DNA of 64,000 nt from the NCBI GenBank assembly GCA_943737045.1, contig CALSFV010000209.1, forward strand, positions 1,449,501 to 1,513,500, written 5' to 3'. Under the pieces are notes generated by a model that saw nothing but the letters and a program-made list of their open reading frames with translations, did not search any database and had not been told where the DNA came from. This document shows, in pieces, positions 52,192 through 63,568 of this stretch. The position numbers and the translations under genes were made by a program. The DNA comes from Parapristionchus giblindavisi (Eukaryota; Nematoda; Chromadorea; Rhabditida; Diplogasteridae). Each line of letters starts with the position of its first letter. Position 1 is the stretch's first letter.

Positions 52192-52816
52192 GAGCCGCAT
52201 TTTATTGCAAATATAATATAAAAACTGACTAATCGTAAGTAACTGCTGTGCACTCTGTTTCCTTCTGCCTTGTTCATGACTACGATGATGAGGATAATGT
52301 GGTGTTGATCTACCGTATCCTTTCTGCAATTTCCAATAAATGAACAAGTCGAACACTTGTATGATTTAGCCTGACTGCTCGTAGTAAATTAGAAACCAAA
52401 TCAAATGAACCCGGTGAATTTACGTCTTTTGGTCATGACAAAGATCGTCTTTAAAACACGATGCAATTATGATTCGCGCTATCAAAAGTGAACAAAATCA
52501 AATAAATAGGAATATGCGCAGCGATTAAACACAGTAAGTCCGGGCTCAATCTAATCTGAATCTCTACTCTCACCTTGATCGTTCCATTGAATGATGATGA
52601 CTATGATGGAGTGGAGTGGGCAGAGGAGGAGGAGGGGCCATGGGAGTCTGAGAGGAACCTGATAGAAGGAGATTGATAAAAAGGTACATTCCGTTATTCA
52701 AGGCACGCAAAGACCTGTGCTAATTGTAAATATCTTCTTCTAGATCAGTGGTTTATTTAAAGGTCAATTCAGTCCGGGGGGGCCTAATCCCTTCTTCGGA
52801 AGTAAATTCCACATTA

Positions 52817-53840
52817 TATGAGTGCGCTTGCGAGAGAATCGACTAAGTGCCGGCACAGTAAAAAAATCAAATTTAGGGAATCGGGGTTCTCAAGGGTGCT
52901 GATGACGATGGACATGTTCATTTTGCACCTAGATCCACTGTTGAGGCCAGACGACGTCGCATTTAAATCTCATTTTTCGCGTTGAAAAATCGTTTCTCTT
53001 TACCCGATCGTGCTAAAATTACGAAACTGTGACTCACGGGGCAGAATTTTATGGTGATCACGCCTGTCTAATTTATTTTTCATCGAAAATTTACATAATT
53101 TTCATATATAGAATTTCTCTCAACGGCAAAAGTAAGTAATGCAACCTACACAGATCGGACCGGAATGGCTCCAGCATCACATAGAAAAAAATTCAGCCAA
53201 TTTGCGCCCGCCACTTTCGAGAAAATCAACTTTCAGTGTAGTCATTTTGTCTTAGAAGAAGAGAAAAGAAGCGAGAGAGTGTGGTGGTTTGAGAGAGCAA
53301 AGGAGGTAGAGGGGGAGACACCCCCTTCCTTTCTATGCGGCTCGCCTCACCTGCCTCTCTGCTCTCTCACTCCACCACACTCTCTCGCCTCTTGTCTCCA
53401 CTTCAACGGCAAAATGACTACACTGAAAGTTGAATTTCTCGAAAGTCGCGGGCGTAAATTGGCTGACTTTTTTTCTATCTGATGATGGAGCCATTCCGGT
53501 CCGATCTGTGTAGTCATTACTTACTTTTGCCGTAGAGAGAAATTCCATTTATGAAAATTATGAAAATTTTGGGTAAAAAATGAATTGGACAGGCGTGATC
53601 GCCATGAAATTCTGCACCGTGGGGCATAGTTTTATAATTTTAGCACCGTCGGGTGAAGAGAAACGACTTCTCAAGTCGAAAAACGAGATTCGTCGCCTGG
53701 CCTCAACGGTGGCTCTAGGTGCAAAATGAACATGCACATCGTCATCAGCACCCTTGAGGACCCCGATCCCCAAAATTTGATTTTTTGCCTGTGCCGGACC
53801 CCCACAGGATATGGTCGATTCTCTCGCAAGCGCACTCATA
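52817..53840. mobile_element. 1.02-kb foldback element, TATGAG ends
   Basis: Ends TATGAGTGCGCTTGCGAGAG, inverted at the right, in TA context (52815-52816, 53841-53842). Arms pair through most of the length; the centre is around 53330. The termini resemble those of 20459-24172, so the two may be distant relatives. Frames such as HRKKFSQFAPATF on both strands are arm mirrors. Confidence 0.8.
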
Positions 53841-54104
53841 TAGTTATTACCAATTCCACTTTATAATAGATATTGATGATGACTTAGGACAAAGACTATC
53901 ATTCCCACATCCCCTAGATGGTCTTTTCATGGAAGACCACAGCACGAAACCAACTGGTGAAATGCCAATCTGGTGATATGTGCCATTCCGATCGTAGCTT
54001 TGAACGGTTAGTTTCGTGTTTAAACCAGTTCGGGAAAGAGTATCAGGGGTGTGAGAGAATGCTAGTAGTAGCGCATAAATGCTTATAATCATAATATTCA
54101 TCAT

Positions 54105-54235
54105 ACCAGTCCCCCGGTAGATTCTTGTTCCTGCTTCAGAAGAATTATGAGGAATTGCTCTTTATGATAGTGGTAATAGGAGTGTAGGAGTCCAGTATAT
54201 ATAAAACATAATGTCGTGGCGTCAGCTACTAGGCA

Positions 54236-54280
<45 letters not shown>

Positions 54281-54490
54281 TTTATTCTCTTTCTTCCTCT
54301 CTTTGGCTCTTCTCTTTTACATTAGCTCCACCTTGGAGACGTCTGGTATCGCATATATCTGAAATATCACTGACCTAGCAGTGATCTGACGAATTACTTG
54401 GTGTGCCTTGAATAACAGGATAACCCTTACCTTTGCCTGTTATCAGATACCGACCTCTTATCTACTGAAGATGAATTGTGCACACAATTT
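54105..54490. repeat. DNAJC22 intron-3 repeat at the AX4/copy D junction
   Basis: Homologous to 7970-8375. It begins exactly where axin exon a should start on the minus strand, marking a rearrangement junction. Contains a (CT)n run at 54240-54278. Confidence 0.7.
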
Positions 54491-54524
54491 TACTTTGGTC
54501 GTTTGTTGATTGATTGATTTATTT

Positions 54525-54559
<35 letters not shown>

Positions 54560-54564
54560 TCCAG

Positions 54565-57500
54565 GAAAGGAGCTCCCCGTACTTCTGTGAAGTACTCTCT
54601 CGCTCGTTTCATCGTCTCCATGATGTATTCGTGGTGGTTGGGAGGATGGGCGTGGCTAACTGGTGAGAAGATCATAGATCAAAGATCACATTTATATTAA
54701 AGGATCAGTAATCACGGGTCTCGCTTGTCCTGGAGATTCAGAGCTTTTTCTAGACCGATTATTGGAACTGAAAATCTCTCCGTGCTCATGATGAATCGTT
54801 GAAACGCTAATGATCCTAGTTGAGAGATCATTGATTCATTCCGTTCTATTCAGCCGTTCTCACCTATTCTCGCACAGACTACACTGGATGGCCAATGGCA
54901 CTGGGCGTGAGCATGGCTGTGGCACTTAGTGAGTTCAAAGATCAAACTACAGTACTCTTAATTGTATAGTTTGATCTTTGATCTCTCATCCAGGAGTGTA
55001 CGTCATCGGCAATCTGGGAGACGAACGGCGATCGTTCGCAGAGATCTTCTTTGTCGTGTCGGGAGTCATGGTGATTATGGTAAGTGATGGAATAGTGTAT
55101 GTATCGATGATTATCGATTGATTATGGGCATTAATAATGTGTTAATATCTTAAATACAGAGCTACCAGACGATTGATAGTGAAAAGTATTCACGCGCTTT
55201 ATGCCTCACTGAAACGGGAATCGTATTTGTTGCATTGTTACAGAATTGGTGGGAGCTATCCGTTAACGTCACACTTGACATCACAAGCTTAAGTGATGGT
55301 ATACTGTATGTATAGAGGATTATTGATCGATTAAGGGAATTAAGAATTTGCTACAGTGCGGGACATAATGATAGGACACCCCTAAAATTTTGGGATTCTG
55401 GCCGAATTTTGAATGGAAATCAAAAGAGTTGTATACCATTTGTATCCACTCCTTGGAAAACTAAGGTAGCCCACGTATGAGGAAATTCAATTTCCCGGTC
55501 AACGAGAAAATAATGATTTTTCGAAATTTTAACGGGACATAATGATATGACACCCCGATTTTTTTCATGAAATATTATTTTTTTCAAACTTCTGCATAAC
55601 AGCAATGGATCAACAACAGGTTAGTAATCAATGTTGTGGCCCTTCGTCGAGATTGGACCTAAGATCCGAATGGACATGCTTCCACAGAGGGCAGAAATCG
55701 CTTGAGGCTCGATGCCGTCCCACTCCTTTTTGATGGCATCCTTCAACTCGGCAACGGATGCATACTGTTTGTTGTTCTAGTACACACGACTAATCAGTAT
55801 GCCCCTCATGATCTACATAGGGTTTGCATCGAGGTTGCCCGTAAGGCATGGAAGAATTGGGATATTCTTGACTGTGAACAATGGTTTTGAGGGGTGTTGG
55901 TGGCGATGGAGGAGCCGTGTTTCTGAGAGATGAGATGATAGACACGGCTCTTCCTCATGAACGGAACGAGGGTATTCTGGAGCATCACCCGATACTCCCC
56001 ATAGTCCATCCTGCTGGAGCGGAAGGAGATGGACGACATGTTGAATTTTAAGAACGCGCCCCAGAACGGTACATGATTTTTTTTCCACAAAATATTGAAA
56101 TTATCAGTTTCTGATGAGAGGAAGATCAACCCCTATAGTCCGGACGGCTGTAACTGCTTCTGACGTGAGTTCCTCAAGGAACCGCGTAATTTCAGCTGGA
56201 GGAAGTTCAGTCATGTTCAGGGGCGCGTTCTTAAAATTCGACATGCCTCCCTTCTCCTTCCGCTCCAGCAGGATGGACTATGCTGAGTATCGGGTGATGC
56301 TCCAGAATACCCTCGTTCCGTTCATGAGGAAGAGCCGTGTCTATCATCTCATCTCTCATGTGGTGTTAATTTCTTGTAAATGGGATTGGAAATTGTAAAA
56401 AGGGTGTTAATTTTGTCCACTTGTAAATAGCATTGTAAAAGCAAATATCTCGGTTCTCTGACTAGTTAGAGACTTGAAACTTGGTTTTTAGGTTAGAAAC
56501 CACGAAAAAAGCTTATAAACGAAGTTTCAAGTCTCTGGCTCTACTAATAACGGAGATATTTGCTTTTTACAAGATTTTTCAGGAAAAACTCGCACATTCT
56601 TGTAAAAAGCAAATATCTCCGCTCTTTCTAGAGATAGAGACTTGAAACTTCGTTTATAAGTTTTTTTCGTTGTATCTAACCTAAAAACCAAGTTTCAAGT
56701 CTCTAACTAGTAAGGGAACCGAGATATTTGCTTTTTACAATGCTATTTACAAGTGGACAAAATTAACACCCTTTTTACAATTTCCAATTCCATTTACAAG
56801 AAATTAACACCACATCAGAAACACGGCTCCTCCATCGCCACCAACACCCCTCAAAACCATTGTTCACAGTCAAGAATATCCCAATTCTTCCATGCCTTAC
56901 GGGCAACCTCGATGCAAACCCTATGTAGATCATGAGGGGCATACTGATTAGTCGTGTGTACTAGAACAACAAACAGTATGCATCCGTTGCCGAGTTGAAG
57001 GATGCTATCAAAAGGAGTGGGACGGCATCGAGCCTCAAGCGATTTCTGCCCTCTGTGGAAGCATGTCCATTCGGATCTTAGGTCCAATCTCGACGAAGGG
57101 CCACAACATTGATTACTAACCTGTTGTTGATCCATTGTTGTTATGCAGAAGTTTGAAAAAAATAATATTTCATGAAAAAAATCGGGGTGTCATATCATTA
57201 TGTCCCGTTAAAATTTCGAAAAATCATTATTTTCTCGTTGACCGGGAAATTGAATTTCCTCATACGTGGGCTACCTTAGTTTTCCAAGGAGTGGATACAA
57301 ATGGTATATAACTCTTTTGATTTCCATTCAAAATTCGGCCAGAATCCCAAATTTTTAGGGGTGTCATATCATTATGTCCCGCACTGTACTATCTTCATGA
57401 TAATGATATTATATGCTATTGATAGTGAAATGTATTGGCGCGCTTAATGGCTCAGTGAAACGCGAATCGTACATGTTGAAAGTACAATCTTTTTTTTAAA

Positions 57501-60500
57501 TTTTTTAAATTCTTCTTTTGACTTTGGGACGGGAGTTTTCACTAGATATGAACATAAATATCTGTTCACCGTACGGTGTTGGCTCCCACAATTATTGTAT
57601 CGTATGCATTGAAGATATCATTGCATGATGGGGGATTTTTATAGTGGGGTCCAATCGTGTAGACATCAGAGTCTACAGTACTCGATCAAGGACTACCGTA
57701 TTGAACCATGCTTTACCGGTAAGAGAAATGACGACAATGATCGAATTGAGAATGGAGAACCAATGGATATCGACTGCGCGAGCCTGTAAATATCGATTTA
57801 TTCTCTCCAAATAAAGATTTTATATAGTTATAGTCACATCAAGATACGACACAAAGGCCGACGAATTAAAGAAAGGAACCAATTGAAGGACCCTGACCCA
57901 CTGCACAATGTGCGAACGTGATAAAGTATGGTCTCCAAAACGGTACATACCAGGCAGTATCGCGATTCAGATGAGTTATATCACACGATAATGTCTTTAT
58001 AAAGTGATGCGTTTAATTGAACTCCAAAATGAAAAAAAAACAATAATAATCATTTACGTATTTATTTGATACACCCGTGACAGATGCCCCCCCCCCCCAG
58101 CAAATACAGAAGTGATAATCTATAATATCGTACCTTCAAGAAGACATCCCAACGGGAGGCCCAAGGAATCTCTGACTCATCCCAATGCACCTGAAACATT
58201 CCACACGGAATTTGACGGTTGCATCGGCCTTATGGTGCTTGAGGGTGAAGCCGACGTGGTTGTTCATGTACACCAGGTGCATTTCCGTTTTCCCGATTTT
58301 ATCTCTCTCTTGCTCTGGAACGAAGAAATTTTTGTGAATGCGACCACACATTTTCACCCGCACAAGAAAAATTTAATCTTTCGCTTGAAAATATCATTTA
58401 TATAGTGGGTCGATCGATCGTCCGATTATGAGGGCATGAAAATGTTTGTATGATACGGTTGTGTACATAGGTCGAATAGCTAGGTTATGGATTTTCAAAA
58501 TCCGGTCAGGTTTTTCGATTTTTGTAAAATTTTGGTTCAAAATTCGATCAGGCTAGGTACTTTGAAACATACTTTTCGACCTATGGTTGTGTAGCAGTAC
58601 CTTTTCCTCTTTCAGCATCGAGGCTTCCTCATTCCGCCGCTTCACTGCATTGCAATGGCCGCGTCACTCGGAACTATTATGAGTGAGCTGATCTTTGATC
58701 TTTGAGCTTTGGTCTTTGATCTTTGATCTTTGAACTTTGTTAGTTGATTTATTCAGGCAACCGCACTGCTAAGATGCGCTCGCTGGGCGAGGATCGGCTG
58801 AAGTTTATGAATTTTGCGGTGAGTTGTTTGATAAATAGTGTTAAAAAATATATATTATACATTTGTCGACTTGCTTAGCATGAAACAATACTGGTTTGAA
58901 AAGCAAAGATAATATATCACAGGATACTCTTGACTTTGATTTATATTGAATGAGGGAAGCATACTTAATTTGATCTTTGATCTTTACAGTTCTGGGTCTC
59001 ACTGTTTGCCTTCAATATGGTACTCTTGATGATCGGAATATCACAACAGTGCATGGATCGGTAAGATTTGTTTGTAGTTTGATCTCCTACTCGTGTAGTT
59101 TGAGCTTTGATCTTTTGCAGTCAATTCACGATCGTGTCCAGAGGCAGTACTACGAATGAGTTTGGAGTGAAGATGACGGTCAAGGATCTCGGATATGAAT
59201 GGTATATTGGATTTGATCTTTGTAGTTTAATCTTTGATCTTTGCTGACAAATGTAGTTTGATCTGAGTAATGAAATCAATAATCAATCGATATCAGGTTC
59301 ATCAATGATCGGATTACACGACGTGGTTTCATTCCCGAAGGCTCAGTCGAGATTCGCTTCCTTCCCATGATCAATGAAAAGGTATTTACCGTATCCCTAC
59401 TCCTACCGTAATATCGAGTGGTCTATCGCAAACTGATTCTTCCCCCAATCATTACTGCACAGCAGGGCTGTGCGGCATGACTATATTTTCAGCATACGGC
59501 ATAACGGCATATGCAGAATATTTTTTTCGGCATATTTCGGCATAAAAACGGCATATTCGGCATAAGTTTCCAAATGATAATTGATCTGATTTTTATCAAC
59601 ATTACAATGTTTTAGGCGAAAACATTAAAATCCTTTTCTAAAGATGTGTTAATCGATGTTTAAGATTTCGTTACAGGTTAAAAAAGCTATTATTGAAAAA
59701 TACTCAAATTTTGCCGTATAGTTAGTAGATTTATGCCGAAAATATTTAAAATTTTCATGCCGTTTTCGGCACGGCATAAACGGCATGAAAAAACCGGCAT
59801 AAACGGCATATTCGGCATACCGGCATGGCCATGCCGCACAGCCCTGCTGCACATGTGTAGAAACAGTATTGCTTTATATACGATATATTAGAGTTGGCAA
59901 TAATGCACTATTCATTGCGGGCCCGCAAACTCGAATGGTGCGGTGTAAAATCATTGCGGGCCCGCAAAGTATTATTAAAATGAAAAAGAAAGGAGAGAGA
60001 AGGAAGAGGAGAGGAAAAGGACTTTGCGGGCCCGCAATATCATTGCAGGTCCGCAATGATTTTACACCGCACCATTCGAAATTGCTGGCCGCAATGATTT
60101 CACACCGCATTGCGGGCCCGCAATCACTAGCAATGAAAAGTCAATTTCCGCAACGCCGCCCGCAACGCCCAAATTGCCAACTCTACGATATATCATCATT
60201 ACAGTGCACTTCTGCAGATTATCACTAACTGATTTTCTTAACATTAATTATGTCTCATTTATGCAGGAGCCAGTTGTCGTGGATTTTCTGGGCATCGATT
60301 CGAAGAACGCGCCGTCTCCTGTCTGGATCCAACATCTGTCGTGTACGGTAGTTGTGCACCCTTAATATCGATTTTTACTTTTTTATCACATTGTTTGTAA
60401 TGGAAAAAAAGAGTATATCGATCGATAATCGATTATCAATCATGATCTATTGATTCCAGCTTCCATAGTGGATGGAATACGCTCTGCAGCCGTTGGTCAA

Positions 60501-61278
60501 TCGTGGCAAACTTTCGTCATGAATCGAAGAATACTCATATCGGTATTGATTGATTTAAATATTGTTTAAATATATGTGTCAGACATTGATGGGATACTAC
60601 TATTTATTTATTATCTTCTAAAATCAACACTCGGTAAAGCGTGTAAAGTTTGAATAATTGGCTGTTCTCTCGAGGAGTCGTTCAACCTGTGTGATTCCCG
60701 TTTCAATGAACCATCAATTTCACAAAGCTCTTTTATTGACAATTTATCAAAAACGAGAAAATTTTACGATTTACAATGATTAAAGTCATACAACCAATCC
60801 TCTAAAAATATCAATCAATAATCTACCGTATACCTTGAGATGTTGGCGGAGTCTCCGTTCATCACAAACACGGATCTGCTCAAGCGATGCACGGAAATCA
60901 GAGATGGTAGATGGAGGGATAAGGTTTATGTATTTATAATAATATATTGTGAATATTACGAATATTATTATATTGCGAAGCGCGAGATGATAAAAACGAA
61001 ACGAAATGAAGATTGTTAATGCATAAGTTATTCTATTATTGATTATTTTTCTTTGTGGTCGAAGACAATGGGTTGTAGACAAGATAGTCAACCCACTTGC
61101 TTTACGAAGAAAATATTCATATTGAAAAAATATCTAGATCACGTTAAGAACTACGAAGCTATGTCTATTCTATATTATTATTGTTGTTATTAAGACTGAG
61201 GCTGTGACTACGGAGAGAAAGGTGACTGTGGTATCCACGTGCAAGTTGATCTACAAGGAGATGAATCTGACCAAATGA
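54565..61278 (+). CDS. DNAJC22: DNAJC22/wurst copy D, exons 4-15, open frame
   Basis: Exons: 54565-54662, 54878-54928, 54994-55079, 58616-58682, 58757-58818, 58990-59060, 59121-59201, 59297-59381, 60267-60342, 60460-60542, 60840-60923, 61195-61278. They total 928 nt, giving 308 codons plus TGA with all phases joining. Seen: hydrophobic segments (FIVSMMYSWWLGGWAWL, ALGVSMAVAL, FWVSLFAFNMVLLMIGIS), then a soluble part and a C-terminal J-like region (RRILISMLAES...TDLLKRCTEIRDGRWRDK|TEAVTTERK). Family: DNAJC22/wurst, a multi-pass membrane J-protein acting with Hsc70 and clathrin. The J region shows no HPD tripeptide. Exons 1-3 are missing: the 5' side is fused to AX4. Introns hold a 2-kb Tc1-like foldback, two hAT-like MITEs and TM9SF4 exons on the other strand. 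A product would need a new promoter and start. Confidence 0.8.
55354..57386. mobile_element. 2.03-kb Tc1-like foldback element
   Basis: TIRs CAGTGCGGGACATAATGATA in TA context. On the minus strand near 56040-55810 a decayed Tc1-type transposase is visible: SRMDYGEYRVMLQNTLVPFM, then in another frame NIPILP...NLDANPM, which fits the 'NIPVLPWPARSPDLNPIE' region. The same stretch is repeated on + near 56230-56350 and 56820-57000, so two half-elements face each other. A further element (56359-56814) lies inside. Confidence 0.8.
56359..56814. mobile_element. 456-bp palindromic MITE nested in the Tc1-like element
   Basis: Ends TGTGGTGTTAATTTCTTGTA, inverted at the right, flanked by TCA on both sides. 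The opposite arm of the host element (near 55926) has the empty site CTCTCAGAAAC. The interior has repeated GCAAATATCTC blocks in both orientations. Confidence 0.88.
57717..58363 (-). pseudogene. TM9SF4: TM9SF4 fragment (luminal end and first membrane segment)
   Basis: Coding order: 58190-58134 (VHWDESEIPWASRWDVFLK) and 57783-57717 (ARAVDIHWFSILNSIIVVIS). Both are strong TM9SF4 matches with normal acceptor (TTTCAG, TTTACAG) and donor (GTACGA, GTAAAG). Upstream 58363-58195 has an open frame with MHLVYMNNHVGFTLKHH, resembling the family's luminal 'NHL.F...YH' stretch, but its frame does not join the WASRWD exon without a missing junction. No later TM9SF4 exon follows on this strand. The fragment lies inside DNAJC22 copy D's intron, antisense to it. 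Confidence 0.75.
59463..59846. mobile_element. 384-bp hAT-like MITE rich in CGGCAT
   Basis: TIRs CAGGGCTGTGCGGCATG / CATGCCGCACAGCCCTG. Flanks CTGCACAG and CTGCACAT are an 8-bp duplication with one mismatch. Copy B has the uninterrupted TGTGCACATGTG near 33115. The interior repeats CGGCATA many times. Confidence 0.82.
59889..60185. mobile_element. 297-bp hAT-like MITE with TTGCGGGCCCGCAA palindromes
   Basis: TIRs TAGAGTTGGCAAT / ATTGCCAACTCTA and perfect 8-bp target duplication CGATATAT (59881-59888, 60186-60193). Copies B (about 33060) and C (about 43525) show the single site. The interior carries at least four TTGCGGGCCCGCAA 14-bp palindromes and a GA-rich spacer. Confidence 0.9.
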
Positions 61279-62398
61279 TACGGATGAAAATACATATTTT
61301 AGCTGTTTTATTTTATTTTAAATTTTATATTTAATACTATGTATTAATATGGTATAATGGTAGTTTTTTATGTTGCAACATATTGTGCTTGATAGTAAGA
61401 GCCTAGCGTCATACTACTTAATCCATTGTCATGTTTCGCATTTCATTTAGCAAAGTTTATTGATTTGTCCCCCAGTCTGTGTTTTGCTCATGTGTTGATT
61501 TTCCTTACATTGTAATATGTTAAATATGCAACTATTATTGATTGATTGATTGATTGATTATCTCAGATTTTGGTTTCTCAAGTTTTTGGCAAACTCTCCA
61601 ACAATGTGATCTCATTTATTGATTAGCATACTTTAATTTATTGATTGATCTCTTATGTTGTATGTTTTAATTAGTTTTACGATTGTCATAATTTTGTCAT
61701 CACTAACGATTTAATGTGCTGCATTTTTTGAGATGCAAAATGATTAACTATTACATGTTGATCGATAAATAAAAATTATAAAATCGCAAAGAAGATATCT
61801 CACAGGGATACTTCAGACGAATATTGAAAGAACAAATAATGAATTTACAAATCATAATAAGTGCATTGTTGTTTTGTATTTTTTTAATTAAAAATTGTAA
61901 TTGACCAGCGATATCCTTGTTGTACTCGCCTTTATTTACTTCATGTCATTTCGTTTCCATGGTACGTTATGAATAATTTTCAATACTATTTAGAGGAACA
62001 CTGTTTCGGGCATAGGTTCTAAGACAGTTAACCTCTACTCAATGGGGAAATGTTGCAGTAGAAAATGTACATATTATTAAAGCACGTAGTGTGCATGTAT
62101 GTGGAATTTGTATTGTTCGGACAGACCGCTCTCGAAACGCTGTATTCAATAATACATTTCAATAATACAGCGTTTCGAGAGCGGTCGTGATGTGACAGAG
62201 AAAAAGGTAGAGTGAAAAAGTGAGTGTACGAAAAAATGAGAGGGCGCTGACGATGAGAGTACATCATGGTGCACCATACCGTATTTTTTCACATTTTACC
62301 AACGTTTCAATGAGCACTCTCCCTGTGTTGGAGTAACGATGTGTTCGAGGCTTTGGACTTAAAAACATAAACTTCATTATCATTATCAATTATTCATA
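61279..62398. other. DNAJC22 copy D 3' flank with TM9SF4 intron remnant
   Basis: No exon. 61880-62000 resembles the TM9SF4 intron at 3870-3950 (GACCAG..ATATCCTTGTT). A perfect 23-bp inverted repeat with a 17-base spacer lies at 62124-62186 (GACCGCTCTCGAAACGCTGT and complement). The equivalent in the other units (near 30130) has only one arm. Confidence 0.6.
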
Positions 62399-62836
62399 TA
62401 AATCACATGTACCATTGGGAGATTAGGCGATATAATACAATTTGTGTTTTGTGCTTTGATTCTCAAGACCAAACGGGGATTACTGTACCTAATATCAACC
62501 GTAATCTGATAATATAAAAGGGGGCGGAGCTTAGATAACGAAGAGGATGTGCACTTCTTCAATGATACTTGTAAATGTGATTGAATGGCACAAGGGTTTT
62601 GGAAAGATCAAAGATCAAAGCTCACAGAATAACGGTAAAATGGCAGCCTAATGAAGAAGAAAAAGGATGAAAGATATCATTGATTAGTCGATGGGAATAG
62701 TGATGAATCTTTTCATTACACCTATCATGAATCCGTCATGATACAGTAATGTAATGGGTAATGGGGCATGGGGACAGTACTCTCGAATGATACGGTAAGA
62801 TACAATAATCAATCAATCGATAGCCGCCATCTTGAG
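62399..62836 (-). pseudogene. axin: Axin 3' flank and last codons, AX6
   Basis: Inverted copy of the axin 3' flank (landmark TGCACTTCTTCAATGATACT). It ends in the last eight or so codons of exon f (LKMAAID, stop) at about 62815-62836; the rest of axin is missing. Confidence 0.7.
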
Positions 62837-62913
62837 AAAATACAAACGATTAGAGATCAAAGGATCAAAGATTAGAGATCATAAGGTGAAAGATTAAAGA
62901 TCAAATATCAAAC

Positions 62914-62972
62914 CTGAACAACGGATCGGGTTCTTGCACCGGAAGCCTTTGTATAGACGACCGGCAAAATAA
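62914..62972 (-). pseudogene. TM9SF4: TM9SF4 single exon remnant
   Basis: Reads YFAGRLYKGFRCKNPIR with an ATTTCAG acceptor and GTTTGA donor. It is 59 nt against 64 in the other copies because 5 nt are missing before the donor, which shifts the frame. No neighbours of the gene follow. Confidence 0.8.
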
Positions 62973-63568
62973 CTGAAATTACATCAAGTATTTTATATAA
63001 AACGGGTCAAACTAATTTGTCCGAGACGCAGAGTGAGTTTGGCCAAACTCATACGTGCCCAACCTCTATATACAGACTTTTCGATCTTTTCAAAAAGTAA
63101 GCAAATGTCCCTAATTTTATGTAATGGGAAAACACATTTTATCTCTTATTATTTCATTTTATTTTATTTGTATTTCTTTCGTAATTTGAAGCTGATTTAA
63201 TTTTTTTCTTATTATAATTCACTTTCTTAATGTTATTTCTTTTTCGTATTGTATCCCCATTTTATCCCCATTTTTTAAAAGTTGTTTTTTTCTGTGTGTT
63301 CTGTATGTTTGACCTCTTCAATGCTTCTTCGACTAATATTCATGAATAAAATTTTATCGGATATTATTATTCTTTCTCAGTTATTTTTCGCTTTCTTGAC
63401 TTCTTCGATTGGATTAGAAGTCGTCCAGCGATGATTTGTCCCGTGCTTTTAATTCCTTTGCTTCAACTTGTTTGCCATTTTTCTGCAAATGGAATTTTAT
63501 TTATTTCAAAATTATGAAAACATACCACTCGCAGGTAGTTGTTTGATGTTTGATCCGAAAATCCTAGA
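62973..63568. other. AT-rich spacer
   Basis: T-rich, with no exon or repeat structure that I can support before the terminal tandem array. Confidence 0.5.

Larger units (their letters stand above)
50028..52658 (-). pseudogene. axin: Axin-like gene copy AX4 (exons b-e)
   Basis: Coding order: b 52658-52574, c 52323-52230, d 51429-51315, e 50078-50028 (cut). Exon c is 94 nt against 119, a 25-nt deletion and frameshift. Exon e is cut after GACGACGAGGATACGG, where the sequence flips into axin 3' flank of the opposite orientation. Exon f is missing. Exon a is cut at its donor near 54104, where DNAJC22 intron 3 begins. A Penelope-like element lies in the intron between d and e. The pieces of the DIX domain are recognisable ([15 protein letters not shown]). 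Confidence 0.8.

Noticed and set aside
53165..53548. Frames containing HRKKFSQFAPATFEK on + and a similar one on -
   Set aside because: Mirror images from the 1.02-kb palindrome.
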